From Limnomonas spitsbergensis (taxonomy: Eukaryota > Chlorophyta > Chlorophyceae > Chlamydomonadales), in assembly GCA_037349105.1 (NCBI GenBank), contig JAYJMM010000025.1:62001-126000 (forward strand): a stretch of DNA of 64,000 bases, in the 5' to 3' direction. The translations under genes were made by a program, and so were the position numbers. The notes below the pieces were generated by a model that made no database searches, was not told where the DNA came from, and was given only the letters and a program-made list of their open reading frames with translations. Positions 1 through 12,100 of the stretch are shown here, piece by piece (the stretch's first letter is position 1; every line of letters begins with the position of its first letter).

Positions 1-87
1 CCGCGTTACCCAGCAGATCCTAAATATGCCCTGAATATGTGTCACTTATCCTTGCGTCTTCCCTCTGCCCCTGGCTTTCAGACGCAC
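1..87 (-). other. Start of intron 12 with a partial copy of exon 12
   Basis: Bases 1-22, read on the minus strand, give GATCTGCTGGGTAACGCGG, close to GACCTGCTGGACAACGCGG inside exon 12. This is another exon-edge copy on the intron side, cut by the window edge. Confidence 0.45.
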
Positions 88-159
88 CTGTACATTGGCC
101 AGCACCATGGTCCCAGTGTTGGGTCCCGCGTTGTCCAGCAGGTCCTCCACACCATCCAT
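88..159 (-). CDS. GT77 gene exon 12, last exon inside window
   Basis: Acceptor CTGTGCAG|ATG, donor GTACAG|GTGCGT, phase 0 on both sides, encoding MDGVEDLLDNAGPNTGTMVL and ANVQ. It falls where XEG113 has the linker before the VNHQ segment. The assignment rests on splice fit, position and the copied junctions more than on similarity. Confidence 0.6.
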
Positions 160-3100
160 CTGCACAGTGGGGAAATAAAAACGGCTTCAGAAACGAAGAA
201 ACCCAGTGGGCAACAGCAAAGGAAATGGAAAAGCAGTCGGGTATTCAAAATGTCCCGACAGCTCTTCCACACCATCCATCTGCAACACAAGGAAATGAAA
301 CACAGCTTTGGAAAAGGGGGGGGGGGGGGAGAGAGCCGGGTTTTCAAATTGTCCTGACAGGACCTCCACAGCATCCATATGCAACGCAGGAAAATCAAAA
401 GGGGGGACAATGTTATTTTACTTTTAACTGTAAGGGGAAACAAAGTTATTTTAATTTAAGTTTTAAGGGGAAACAAAGTTCTTTTAATTTTAACTCTTAA
501 GGAAAACAAAGTTCGTTTACATTTGACTTTTAAGGGGAAACAAAGCTCGTTTTATTTCCATCCATTGCCAGTGCAGAAAGGGGAGCATCGGCATGACAAA
601 AGAAAACCTTGACACGACATCTAGGACGCGCCCACAACTTGAACAAGACTAAGCCATCTGAGTGTCAAATGAATCCACTGACCTTTCACTACGAGCTCCT
701 GCGTGATACCCACCCACCTCGAATGAAATAAAGCCAACCGAGTGGTAACAATAACAGTTCTCAATGTGGTTCACCCACCCACCTCGGATGAGACAAAGCC
801 CACGGAGTAGTAACAAGAACAGTTCTCAATATGGTTCACCCACCCACCTCGAATGAGACAAAGCCCACGGAGTGATCGAAGTACTCGGGCCCATCTTCGT
901 AGAGCATGAACTCGCGCATGCGGTTCAACTTGCCGGGTGTCCCGGAGAATTGGAACGTTGCATGAACAGCATAGGGTTGCAGCTTAAGCGTCTCATGCAT
1001 ACGTTGCGTGAAGAAAGTGTGACCACTGGAAAGAGGGGTGAGAGTGTGGAAAAGTGTGAACACTGGAGCATGCGGTTCAACTTGCCTGGTGTCCCGGAGA
1101 ACTGGCCCGTAGCATGAATGGCGTAGGGCTGCAGCTTGAGCGTCTCATGCATGCGTTGTATAAAGAAAGTGTGACCACTGCAAAGAGAGGGTGTGTGTAA
1201 GCAAGTGTGACTGGTGCAGTTTAGGTTTCAACTTACCAGGGGTCCCGGAGAATAGGACCTTTAGCGTGAACGGCTTGGGGATTTAGCTTCAGCATCTCAT
1301 GCATGCGTTGTGTGAACAAAGTTCGACCCCGTAAAGAGGGGGTGGTGGACACAGAAGTATGAACACAGCAGATTGGGGAGTTGCCTCGCCAGGCCTCTGA
1401 TATACTGGAACGAGACATACATGGCGCAGACGGAGCTGCAGATGCATGGTATCGTGCATATATTGAGTGATTAAAGTGTGAGCACAGCAAAGAGGTTTGT
1501 GTGTGAGAGCAAGTGTGACCAGTGCAACTTGTTTTCATCTTGCTAGGTGTCCCAGCGACTCCATCATTTTAAACAGATGGCTGCAGCAACAGCGTCTCAT
1601 GTATCACCTGGGAAAGTAAAGTGCAGTCCATTAGCCAGTACAAAGGGGGAGGAATTGTGTGGGGGGGGATAATGGCTAAATACCACCCTTGCCCCCCCCC
1701 CCGTCCCCTTTCAGCTACACACACACCAGGACTCAGCTACATCCCCTGCCTCCCCCCCCCACACGCACACCGCTCCTTCTCAGCTACACACACACCAGGA
1801 CTCAGCTACATCCCCTGCCTCCTCCACCACCCCCCCCCCCACACACCGCTCATTCTCAGCTACGTACACACCAGGACTCAGCTACATCCCCTGCCTCCCC
1901 CACCCCCCACACACACCGCTCCTTCTCAGCTACACACACACCAGGACTCAGCTATATCCCCTGCCTCCCCCCCCCCCACACACACACACCGCTCCTTCTC
2001 AGCTACGTACACACCAGGACTCAGCTACATCCCCTGCCTCCCCGCCCCCCCCCCCCCCACACACCGCTACTTCTCAGCTACACACACACCAGGACTCAGC
2101 TACATCCCCTGCCTCCCCCACCCCCCACACACACTGCTCTTTCTCAGCTACGTACACACCAGGACTCAGCTACATCCCCTGCCTCCCCGCCCCCTCCCCC
2201 ACACCGCTACTTCCCAGCTACACACACACCAGGACTCAGCTACATCCCCTGCCTCCCCCACCCCCCACACACACCGCTCCTTCTCAGCTACGTACACACC
2301 AGGACTCAGCTACATCCCCTGCCTCCCCCACCCCACACACCACCCCATTCAATAGTGACCCTGTCTTACCTGGCAAAGAGAGCCACGGGTAGGACACCCA
2401 TCCTGAGCATGCCATCGTATCCGAACAAATACTTCTGGTACGATGCATAGACTCAGAAGCATCAACCCACCTGGCAAATAGAGCCCCGGGCAATCTGCCC
2501 ATCTTGAGCGTGCCGTCATAGCCGTGAATAAATAAATAGCGGCCTCACTATCAACTCACCACATCTGGCCCACACCCCTGCCCTGTCTGGTATAGACTGC
2601 CACTGGTAGGATGCATTGGCTTGGTAGCATAAACCAAACCAGGGGCATTAACCCACCTGGCAAAGAGAGCCACAGGCAAGATGCCCATCTTGAGCGTGCC
2701 GTCATAGCCATAAAAGTAGCCGTTGGGGTCGCCTGGGATCTCCTTGGTCTTCCTGAGAGGCGTCACAAAGTAATGCATCAGCTCGGGATTTTGGTTATAG
2801 TTTAAGTGTTTCAGGGTAAGCCATAAATCTGCTTGTAAAGGGTCATCTGGGGTCTCCTTGGTCTTCCTGAGAGATGCAACAAACAGGAACACACCATCTC
2901 AGGGTTGGGGGTCGCGCAAGTGTAAGATGAAGAAGGGGTAAGAAAGAAAGCCATGCCTCGTGGGAGGCGCAAGAGTTAAGGAAACAGCACAGCCTGGGCC
3001 AAAGCCACATCCACACCGTTACCGTATTACCGCAGTCGACTTTCTCCTTGACCGCACCGATGGTTCACCAAGGCACCGGCTAGCAGCCAGTAGTGCCAGT

Positions 3101-6100
3101 TCTGCCTCAGTAACACGTCCTGAGCTTTGCCGATGTTTTAAGCTGGGGACTAGTCTCAGGGTCCACACCCAGAGGCCAATGTTTCCCCTACGCACGCCCA
3201 CCACTGCAATCAGCCTCCTGCTAGGCCCACCGACAGCTGGCCGTGGATGGTACTGGCACCAGTATCCGATACCTTCCTGAAGAGCCATTGGAATGTCGCC
3301 CCGGCCCATAGCACACATACATGTGGTGCGCAGCAAGTAAGAAGTAAGAACTACGTGTCGTTTCCAATCGTTCGTGAATTTGACGGATCCCTAGGTATAG
3401 GCGACCCGTAGGTAAACCTGCCCGCTCGGGATACGCGCACCCTCCCCCGAGTCATAGTAACTGTGGATCAGACACTCGTCGGTACCTCTTTTACTTTGCG
3501 ATTTCCTTCATGACTGGCTACGGCGCGTACGTAAGCGCCGAGAGGTTTTACCAGTCACTCAGGTAGCTCCAGTGGGATTACCCTCATGCGCAGCAAGGTT
3601 CATGAGCGGGCGGCAATTGAGTCTCAGATTACTCACTTTGAGAACAAGTTCGTTTCTTTGGTCCCGGGCGGCCCTAATTCCCTCATCTTCACGCCCCAGT
3701 ACAGCTTGGTTTTCTTCCTTTCATCCTAAATGACAATTTGTTTTAAATGCGCGTTGGCCCTGCCCAGTCTCTGCCCACCCACTTCCTGAACAGCGTGTCG
3801 AATGTGTTCCAGGCCCTTGGAACAAAATCATGCAATACACAGCTAGGCCCAGGAGCAGGCGGCTACTGATTCTCCATGCAATCACTTCCTGAAGAGCGTG
3901 TTGAATGCATTCGAAAGCTCTTTCTACAAGAGGCTCTTTCTACAGAAACAAGTAACCGATCACTCACTTCCTGAAGAGTGAGTTGAATGCGTTTTGGTCC
4001 CAAACGGTCTCATCGGCCTCAATGATATCAATCCACTCCTGGACAAAGGCCATGGAGTTCTTGCGGAACAACATGATGCCTGGGGATAGTATGGAAGGAT
4101 GGGCAGGCGGGGGGGGGGGGGAGGGGGTATGGGAATTATTGCAGAATAACATATGTGTGGGGAAGTATGTACAAGATCATGGAGTTCTTGCGGAACAGCA
4201 TGATGCCTGGGGGGATATGGAACAGGGCAGGGTGGACGTGGTGGTGTGGGGGACAGGGACAAGGGCAGAGATAAAGGGAGGAGGGGGGGGCAGTATGAAG
4301 CCATGGAATTCTTGCTGGACAGTATGCCTGAGGATGGGGACAGAGTGGAGGGGCAGAGTATTGCGTAACAGCATGATGCCCGTGGGGAAGTAATCAGGGG
4401 CAGAGACGGGAGAGGGGAGGGGAGGAGAGGGGGGCCGCATGTGAGTTCTTGCGGAACAGCATGATGCCTGGGGATAAGAGAAGAGGAAGGAACAGGGTCG
4501 GGAAGGGGGGGATAATGCTATGGAGCTCTTGCGGAACAGCATGATGCCTGGGGATAAGAGGAGGAAGGAACAGGGTCGGGAAGGGGGGGATAATGCTATG
4601 GAGCTCTTGCGGAACAGCATGATGGCTGGGGATAAGAGAAGAGGAAGGAACAGGGTCGGGAAGGGGGGGGATAATGCTATGGAGCTCTAACGGAACAGCA
4701 TGATGCCTGGGGATAAGAGAAGAGGAAGGAACAGGGTCGGGAAGGGGGGGGATAATGCTATGGAGCTCTTACGGAACAGCATGATGCCTGGGGATAAGAG
4801 AAGAGGAAGGAACAGGGTCGGGAAGGGGGGGGATAATGCTATGGAGCTCTTGCGGAACAGCATGATGCCTGGGGATAAGAGAAGAGGAAGGAACAGGGTC
4901 GGGAAGGGGGGGGATAATGCTATGGAGCTCTTGCGGAACAGCATGATGCCTGGGGATAAGATAAGAGGAAGGAACAGGATCGGGAAGGGGGGGGATAATG
5001 CTATGGAGCTCTTGCGGAACAGCATGATGGCTGGGGATAAGAGAAGAGGAAGGAACAGGGTCGGGAAGGGGGGGGATAATGCTATGGAGCTCTTGCGGAA
5101 CAGCATGATGCCTGGGGATAAGAGAAGAGGAGAAACAGGGTCGGGAAGGGGGGGGATAATGCTATGGAGCTCTTGCGGAACAGCATGATGCCTGGGGATA
5201 AGAGAAGAGGAAGGAACAGGGTCGGGAAGGGGGGGGATAATGCTATGGAGCTCTTGCGGAACAGCATGATGCCTGGGGATAAGAGAAGAGGAAGGAACAG
5301 GGTCGGGAAGGGGGGGATAATGCTATGGAGCTCTTGCGGAACAGCATGATGCCTGGGGATAAGAGAAGAGGAAGGAACAGGGTCGGGAAGGGGGGGGATA
5401 ATGCTATGGAGCTCTTGCGGAACAGCATGATGCCTGGAGATAAGAGAAGAGGAAGGAACAGGGTCGGGAAGGGGGGGGATAATGCTATGGAGCTCTTGCG
5501 GAACAGCATGATGGCTGGGGATAAGAGAAGAGGAAGGAACAGGATCGGGAAGGGGGGGGATAATGCTATGGAGCTCTTGCGGAACAGCATGATGCCTGGG
5601 GATAAGAGAAGAGGAAGGAACAGGGTCGGGAAGGGGGGGGATAATGCTATGGAGCTCTTGCGGAACAGCATGATGCCTGGGGATAAGAGAAGAGGAAGGA
5701 ACAGGGTCGGGAAGGGGGGGGATAATGCTATGGAGCTCTTGCGGAACAGCATGATGCCTGGGGATAAGAGAAGAGGAAGGAACGGGGTCGGGAAGGGGGG
5801 GGATAATGCTATGGAGCTCTTGCGGAACAGCATGATGCCTGGGGATAAGAGAAGAGGAGAAACAGGGTCGGGAAGGGGGGGATAATGCTATGGAGCTCTT
5901 GCGGAACAGCATGATGCCTGGGGATAAGAGAAGAGGAAGGAACAGGATCGGGAAGGGGGGGGATAATGCTATGGAGCTCTTGCGGAACAGCATGATGCCT
6001 GGGGATAAGAGAAGAGGAAGGAACAGGGTCGGGAAGGGGGGGGATAATGCTATGGAGCTCTTGCGGAACAGCATGATGGCTGGGGATAAGAGAAGAGGAA

Positions 6101-9100
6101 GGAACATGATTGGGAAGGGGGGGGATAATGCTATGGAGCTCTTGCGGAACAGCATGATGCCTGGGGATAAGAGAAGAGGAAGGAACAGGGTCGGGAAGGG
6201 GGGGGATAATGCTATGGAGCTCTTGCGGAACAGCATGATGCCTGGGGATAAGAGAAGAGGAAGGAACAGGGTCGGGAAGGGGGGGGATAATGCTATGGAG
6301 CTCTTGCGGAACAGCATGATGCCTGGAGACAAGAGAAGAGGAAGGAACAGGGTCGGGAAGGGGGGGGGTAATGCTATGGAGCTCTTGCGGAACAGCATGA
6401 TGCCTGGGGATAAGAGAAGAGGAAGGAACAGGGTCGGGAAGGGGGGGGGTAATGCTATGGAGCTCTTGCGGAACAGCATGATGCCTGGGGATAAGAGAAG
6501 AGGAAGGAACAGGGTCGGGAAGGGGGGGGATAATGCTATGGAGCTCTTGCGGAACAGCATGATGCCTGGGGATAAGAGAAGAGGAAGGAACAGGGTCGGG
6601 AAGGGGGGGGATAATGCTATGGAGCTCTTGCGGAACAGCATGATGCCTGGGGATAAGAGAAGAGGAAGGAACAGGGTCGGGAAGGGGGGGATAATGCTAT
6701 GGAGCTCTTGCGGAACAGCATGATGGCTGGAGATAAGAGAAGAGGAAGGAACAGGATTGGGAAGGGGGAGGATAATGCTATGGAGCTCTTGCGGAACAGC
6801 ATGATGCCTGGGGATAAGAGAAGAGGAAGGAACAGGGTCGGGAAGGGGGGGGATAATGCTATGGAGCTCTTGCGGAACAGCATGATGCCTGGGGATAAGA
6901 GAAGAGGAAGGAACAGGGTCGGGAAGGGGGGGGATAATGCTATGGAGCTCTTGCGGAACAGCATGATGCCTGGGGATAAGAGAAGAGGAAGGAACAGGGT
7001 CGGGAAGGGGGGGGATAATGCTATGGAGCTCTTGCGGAACAGCATGATGCCTGGAGATAAGAGGAGGAAGGAACAGGGTCGGGAAGGGGGGGGATAATGC
7101 TATGGAGCTCTTGCGGAACAGCATGATGCCTGGGGATAAGAGAAGAGGAAGGAACAGGGTCGGGAAGGGGGGGGATAATGCTATGGAGCTCTTGCGGAAC
7201 AGCATGATGCCTGGGGATAAGAGAAGAGGAAGGAACAGGGTCGGGAAGGGGGGGGATAATGCTATGGAGCTCTTGCGGAACAGCATGATGCCTGGGGATA
7301 AGAGAAGAGGAAGGAACAGGGTCGGGAAGGGGGAGGATAATGCTATGGAGCTCTTGCGGAACAGCATGATGCCTGGGGATAAGAGAAGAGGAAGGAACAG
7401 GGTCGGGAAGGGGGGGGATAATGCTATGGAGCTCTTGCGGAACAGCATGATGGCTGGGGATAAGAGAAGAGGAAGGAACAGGGTCGGGAAGGGGGGGGAT
7501 AATGCTGTGGAGCTCTTGCGGAACAGCATGATGCCTGGGGATAAGAGAAGAGGAAGGAACAGGGTCGGGAAGGGGGGGATAATGCTATGGAGCTCTTGCG
7601 GAACAGCATGATGCCTGGGGATAAGAGGAGGAAGGAACAGGGTCGGGATGGGGGGGATAATGCTATGGAGCTCTTGCGGAACAGCATGATGCCTGGGGAT
7701 AAGAGAAGAGGAAGGAACAGGGTCGGGAAGGGGGGGGATAATGCTATGGAGCTCTTGCGGAACAGCATGATGCCTGGGGATAAGAGAAGAGGAAGGAACA
7801 GGGTCGGGAAGGGGGGGGATAATGCTATGGAGCTCTTGCGGAACAGCATGATGGCTGGGGATAAGAGAAGAGGAAGGAACAGGGTTGGGAAGGGGGGGGA
7901 TAATGCTATGGAGCTCTTGCGGAACAGCATGATGCCTGGGGATAAGAGAAGAGGAAGGAACAAGGTCGGGAAGGGGGGGGATAATGCTATGGAGCTCTTG
8001 CGGAACAGCATGATGCCTGGGGATAAGAGAAGAGGAAGGAACAGGATCGGGAAGGGGGGGGATAATGCTATGGAGCTCTTGCGGAACAGCATGATGCCTG
8101 GGGATAAGAGAAGAGGAAGGAACAGGATCGGGAAGGGGGGGGATAATGCTATGGAGCTCTTGCGGAACAGCATGATGCCTGGGGATAAGAGAAGAGGAAG
8201 GAACAGGATTGGGAAGGGGGAGGATAATGCTATGGAGCTCTTGCGGAACAGCATGATGCCTGGGGATAAGAGAAGAGGAAGGAACAGGGTCGGGAAGGGG
8301 GGGGATAATGCTATGGAGCTCTTGCGGAACAGCATGATGCCTGGGGATAAGAGTAGAGGAAGGAACAGGATCGGGAAGGGGGGGGATAATGCTATGGAGC
8401 TCTTGCGGAACAGCATGATGCCTGGGGATAAGAGAAGAGGAAGGAACAGGGTCGGGAAGGGGGAGGATAATGCTATGGAGCTCTTGCGGAACAGCATGAT
8501 GCCTGGGGATAAGAGAAGAGGAAGGAACAGGGTCGGGAAGGGGGGGATAATGCTATGGAGCTCTTGCGGAACAGCATGATGCCTGGGGATAAGAGAAGAG
8601 GAAGGAACAGGGTCGGGAAGGGGGAGGATAATGCTATGGAGCTCTTGCGGAACAGCATGATGCCTGGGGATAAGAGAAGAGGAAGGAACAGGGTCGGGAA
8701 GGGGGGGGATAATGCTATGGAGCTCTTGCGGAACAGCATGATGCCTGGGGATAAGAGAAGAGGAAGGAACAGGGTCGGGAAGGGGGGGATAATGCTATGG
8801 AGCTCTTGCGGAACAGCATGATGCCTGGGGATAAGAGAAGAGGAAGGAACAGGGTCGGGAAGGGGGGGGATAATGCTATGGAGCTCTTGCGGAACAGCAT
8901 GATGCCTGGGGATAAGAGAAGAGGAAGGAACAGGATCGGGAAGGGGGGGGATAATGCTATGGAGCTCTTGCGGAACAGCATGATGCCTGGGGATAAGAGA
9001 AGAGGAAGGAACAGGGTCGGGAAGGGGGGGGATAATGCTATGGAGCTCTTGCGGAACAGCATGATGCCTGGGGATAAGAGAAGAGGAAGGAACAGGATTG

Positions 9101-12100
9101 GGAAGGGGGGGGATAATGCTATGGAGCTCTTGCGGAACAGCATGATGCCTGGGGATAAGAGAAGAGGAAGGAACAGGGTCGGGAAGGGGGGGGATAATGC
9201 TATGGAGCTCTTGCGGAACAGCATGATGCCTGGGGATAAGAGAAGAGGAAGGAACAGGATCGGGAAGGGGGGGGATAATGCTATGGAGCTCTTGCGGAAC
9301 AGCATGATGCCTGGGGATAAGAGAAGAGGAAGGAACAGGATCGGGAAGGGGGGGGATAATGCTATGGAGGTCTTGCGGAACAGCATGATGCCTGGAGATA
9401 AGAGAAGAGGAAGGAACAGGGTCGGGAAGGGGGGGGATAATGCTATGGAGCTCTTGCGGAACAGCATGATGCCTGGGGATAAGAGAAGAGGAAGGAACAG
9501 GATCGGGAAGGGGGGGGATAATGCTATGGAGCTCTTGCGGAACAGCATGATGCCTGGGGATAAGAGGAGGAAGGAACAGGGTCGGGAAGGGGGGGGATAA
9601 TGCTATGGAGCTCTTGCGGAACAGCATGATGGCTGGGGATAAGAGAAGAGGAAGGAACAGGGTCGGGAAGGGGGGGGATAATGCTATGGAGCTCTTGCGG
9701 AACAGCATGATGCCTGGGGATAAGAGGAGGAAGGAACAGGGTCGGGAAGGGGGGGGATAATGCTATGGAGCTCTTGCGGAACAGCATGATGCCTGGGGAT
9801 AAGAGAAGAGGAAGGAACAGGGTCGGGAAGGGGGGGGATAATGCTATGGAGCTCTTGCGGAACAGCATGATGCCTGGGGATAAGAGAAGAGGAAGGAACA
9901 GGGTCGGGAAGGGGGGGGATAATGCTATGGAGCTCTTGCGGAACAGCATGATGGCTGGGGATAAGAGAAGAGGAAGGAACAGGGTCGGGAAGGGGGGGGA
10001 TAATGCTATGGAGCTCTTGCGGAACAGCATGATGCCTGGGGATAAGAGAAGAGGAAGGAACAGGATTGGGAAGGGGGGGGATAATGCTATGGAGCTCTTG
10101 CGGAACAGCATGATGCCTGGGGATAAGAGAAGAGGAAGGAACAGGGTCGGGAAGGGGGGGGATAATGCTATGGAGCTCTTGCGGAACAGCATGATGGCTG
10201 GGGATAAGAGGAGGAAGGAACAGGGTCGGGAAGGGGGGGGATAATGCTATGGAGCTCTTGCGGAACAGCATGATGCCTGGAGACAAGAGAAGAGGAAGGA
10301 ACAGGGTCGGGAAGGGGGGGGATAATGCTATGGAGCTCTTGCGGAACAGCATGATGCCTGGAGATAAGAGAAGAGGAAGGAACAGGGTCGGGAAGGGGGG
10401 GGATAATGCTATGGAGCTCTTGCGGAACAGCATGATGCCTGGGGATAAGAGAAGAGGAAGGAACAGGGTCGGGAAGGGGGGGGATAATGCTATGGAGCTC
10501 TTGCGGAACAGCATGATGCCTGGGGATAAGAGAAGAGGAAGGAACAGGGTCGGGAAGGGGGGGGATAATGCTATGGAGCTCTTGCGGAACAGCATGATGG
10601 CTGGGGATAAGAGAAGAGGAAGGAACAGGGTCGGGAAGGGGGGGGATAATGCTATGGAGCTCTTGCGGAACAGCATGATGGCTGGAGATAAGAGAAGAGG
10701 AAGGAACAGGGTCGGGAAGGGGGGGGATAATGCTATGGAGCTCTTGCGGAACAGCATGATGCCTGGAGACAAGAGAAGAGGAAGGAACAGGGTCGGGAAG
10801 GGGGGGGATAATGCTATGGAGCTCTTGCGGAACAGCATGATGGCTGGGGATAAGAGAAGAGGAAGGAACAGGGTCGGGAAGGGGGGGGATAATGCTATGG
10901 AGCTCTTGCGGAACAGCATGATGCCTGGGGATAAGAGAAGAGGAAGGAACAGGGTCGGGATGGGGGGGGGTAATGCTATGGAGCTCTTGCGGAACAGCAT
11001 GATGCCTGGGGATAAGAGAAGAGGAAGGAACAGGGTCGGGAAGGGGGGGGATAATGCTATGGAGCTCTTGCGGAACAGCATGATGCCTGGGGATAAGAGA
11101 AGAGGAAGGAACAGGGTCGGGAAGGGGGGGATAATGCTATGGAGCTCTTGCGGAACAGCATGATGCCTGGGGATAAGAGAAGAGGAAGGAACAGGGTCGG
11201 GAAGGGGGGGATAATGCTATGGAGCTCTTGCGGAACAGCATGATGGCTGGAGATAAGAGAAGAGGAAGGAACAGGATTGGGAAGGGGGAGGATAATGCTA
11301 TGGAGCTCTTGCGGAACAGCATGATGCCTGGGGATAAGAGAAGAGGAAGGAACAGGGTCGGGAAGGGGGGGGATAATGCTATGGAGCTCTTGCGGAACAG
11401 CATGATGCCTGGGGATAAGAGAAGAGGAAGGAACGGGGTCGGGAAGGGGGGGGATAATGCTATGGAGCTCTTGCGGAACAGCATGATGCCTGGGGATAAG
11501 AGAAGAGGAAGGAACAGGGTCGGGAAGGGGGGGGATAATGCTATGGAGCTCTTGCGGAACAGCATGATGGCTGGGGATAAGAGAAGAGGAAGGAACAGGG
11601 TCGGGAAGGGGGGGATAATGCTATGGAGCTCTTGCGGAACAGCATGATGGCTGGGGATAAGAGAAGAGGAAGGAACAGGATTGGGAAGGGGGAGGATAAT
11701 GCTATGGAGCTCTTGCGGAACAGCATGATGCCTGGGGATAAGAGAAGAGGAAGGAACAGGGTCGGGAAGGGGGGGGATAATGCTATGGAGCTCTTGCGGA
11801 ACAGCATGATGCCTGGGGATAAGAGAATAGGAAGGAACAGGGTCGGGAAGGGGGGGGATAATGCTATGGAGCTCTTGCGGAACAGCATGATGCCTGGGGA
11901 TAAGAGAAGAGGAAGGAACAGGGTCGGGAAGGGGGGGATAATGCTATGGAGCTCTTGCGGAACAGCATGATGGCTGGAGATAAGAGAAGAGGAAGGAACA
12001 GGATTGGGAAGGGGGAGGATAATGCTATGGAGCTCTTGCGGAACAGCATGATGCCTGGGGATAAGAGAAGAGGAAGGAACAGGGTCGGGAAGGGGGGGGA

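Noticed and set aside
1621..2450. Two overlapping Pro/His/Thr-rich open frames on the plus strand
   Set aside because: They are products of the intron 10 minisatellite, antisense to the GT77 gene.
5082..7529. 815-codon open frame on the minus strand and shorter ones on both strands across the 81-bp array
   Set aside because: They result from a stop-free 81-bp unit (27 codons) repeated in tandem; frame breaks coincide with 80-bp units and there is no gene start, composition or conservation of a protein.
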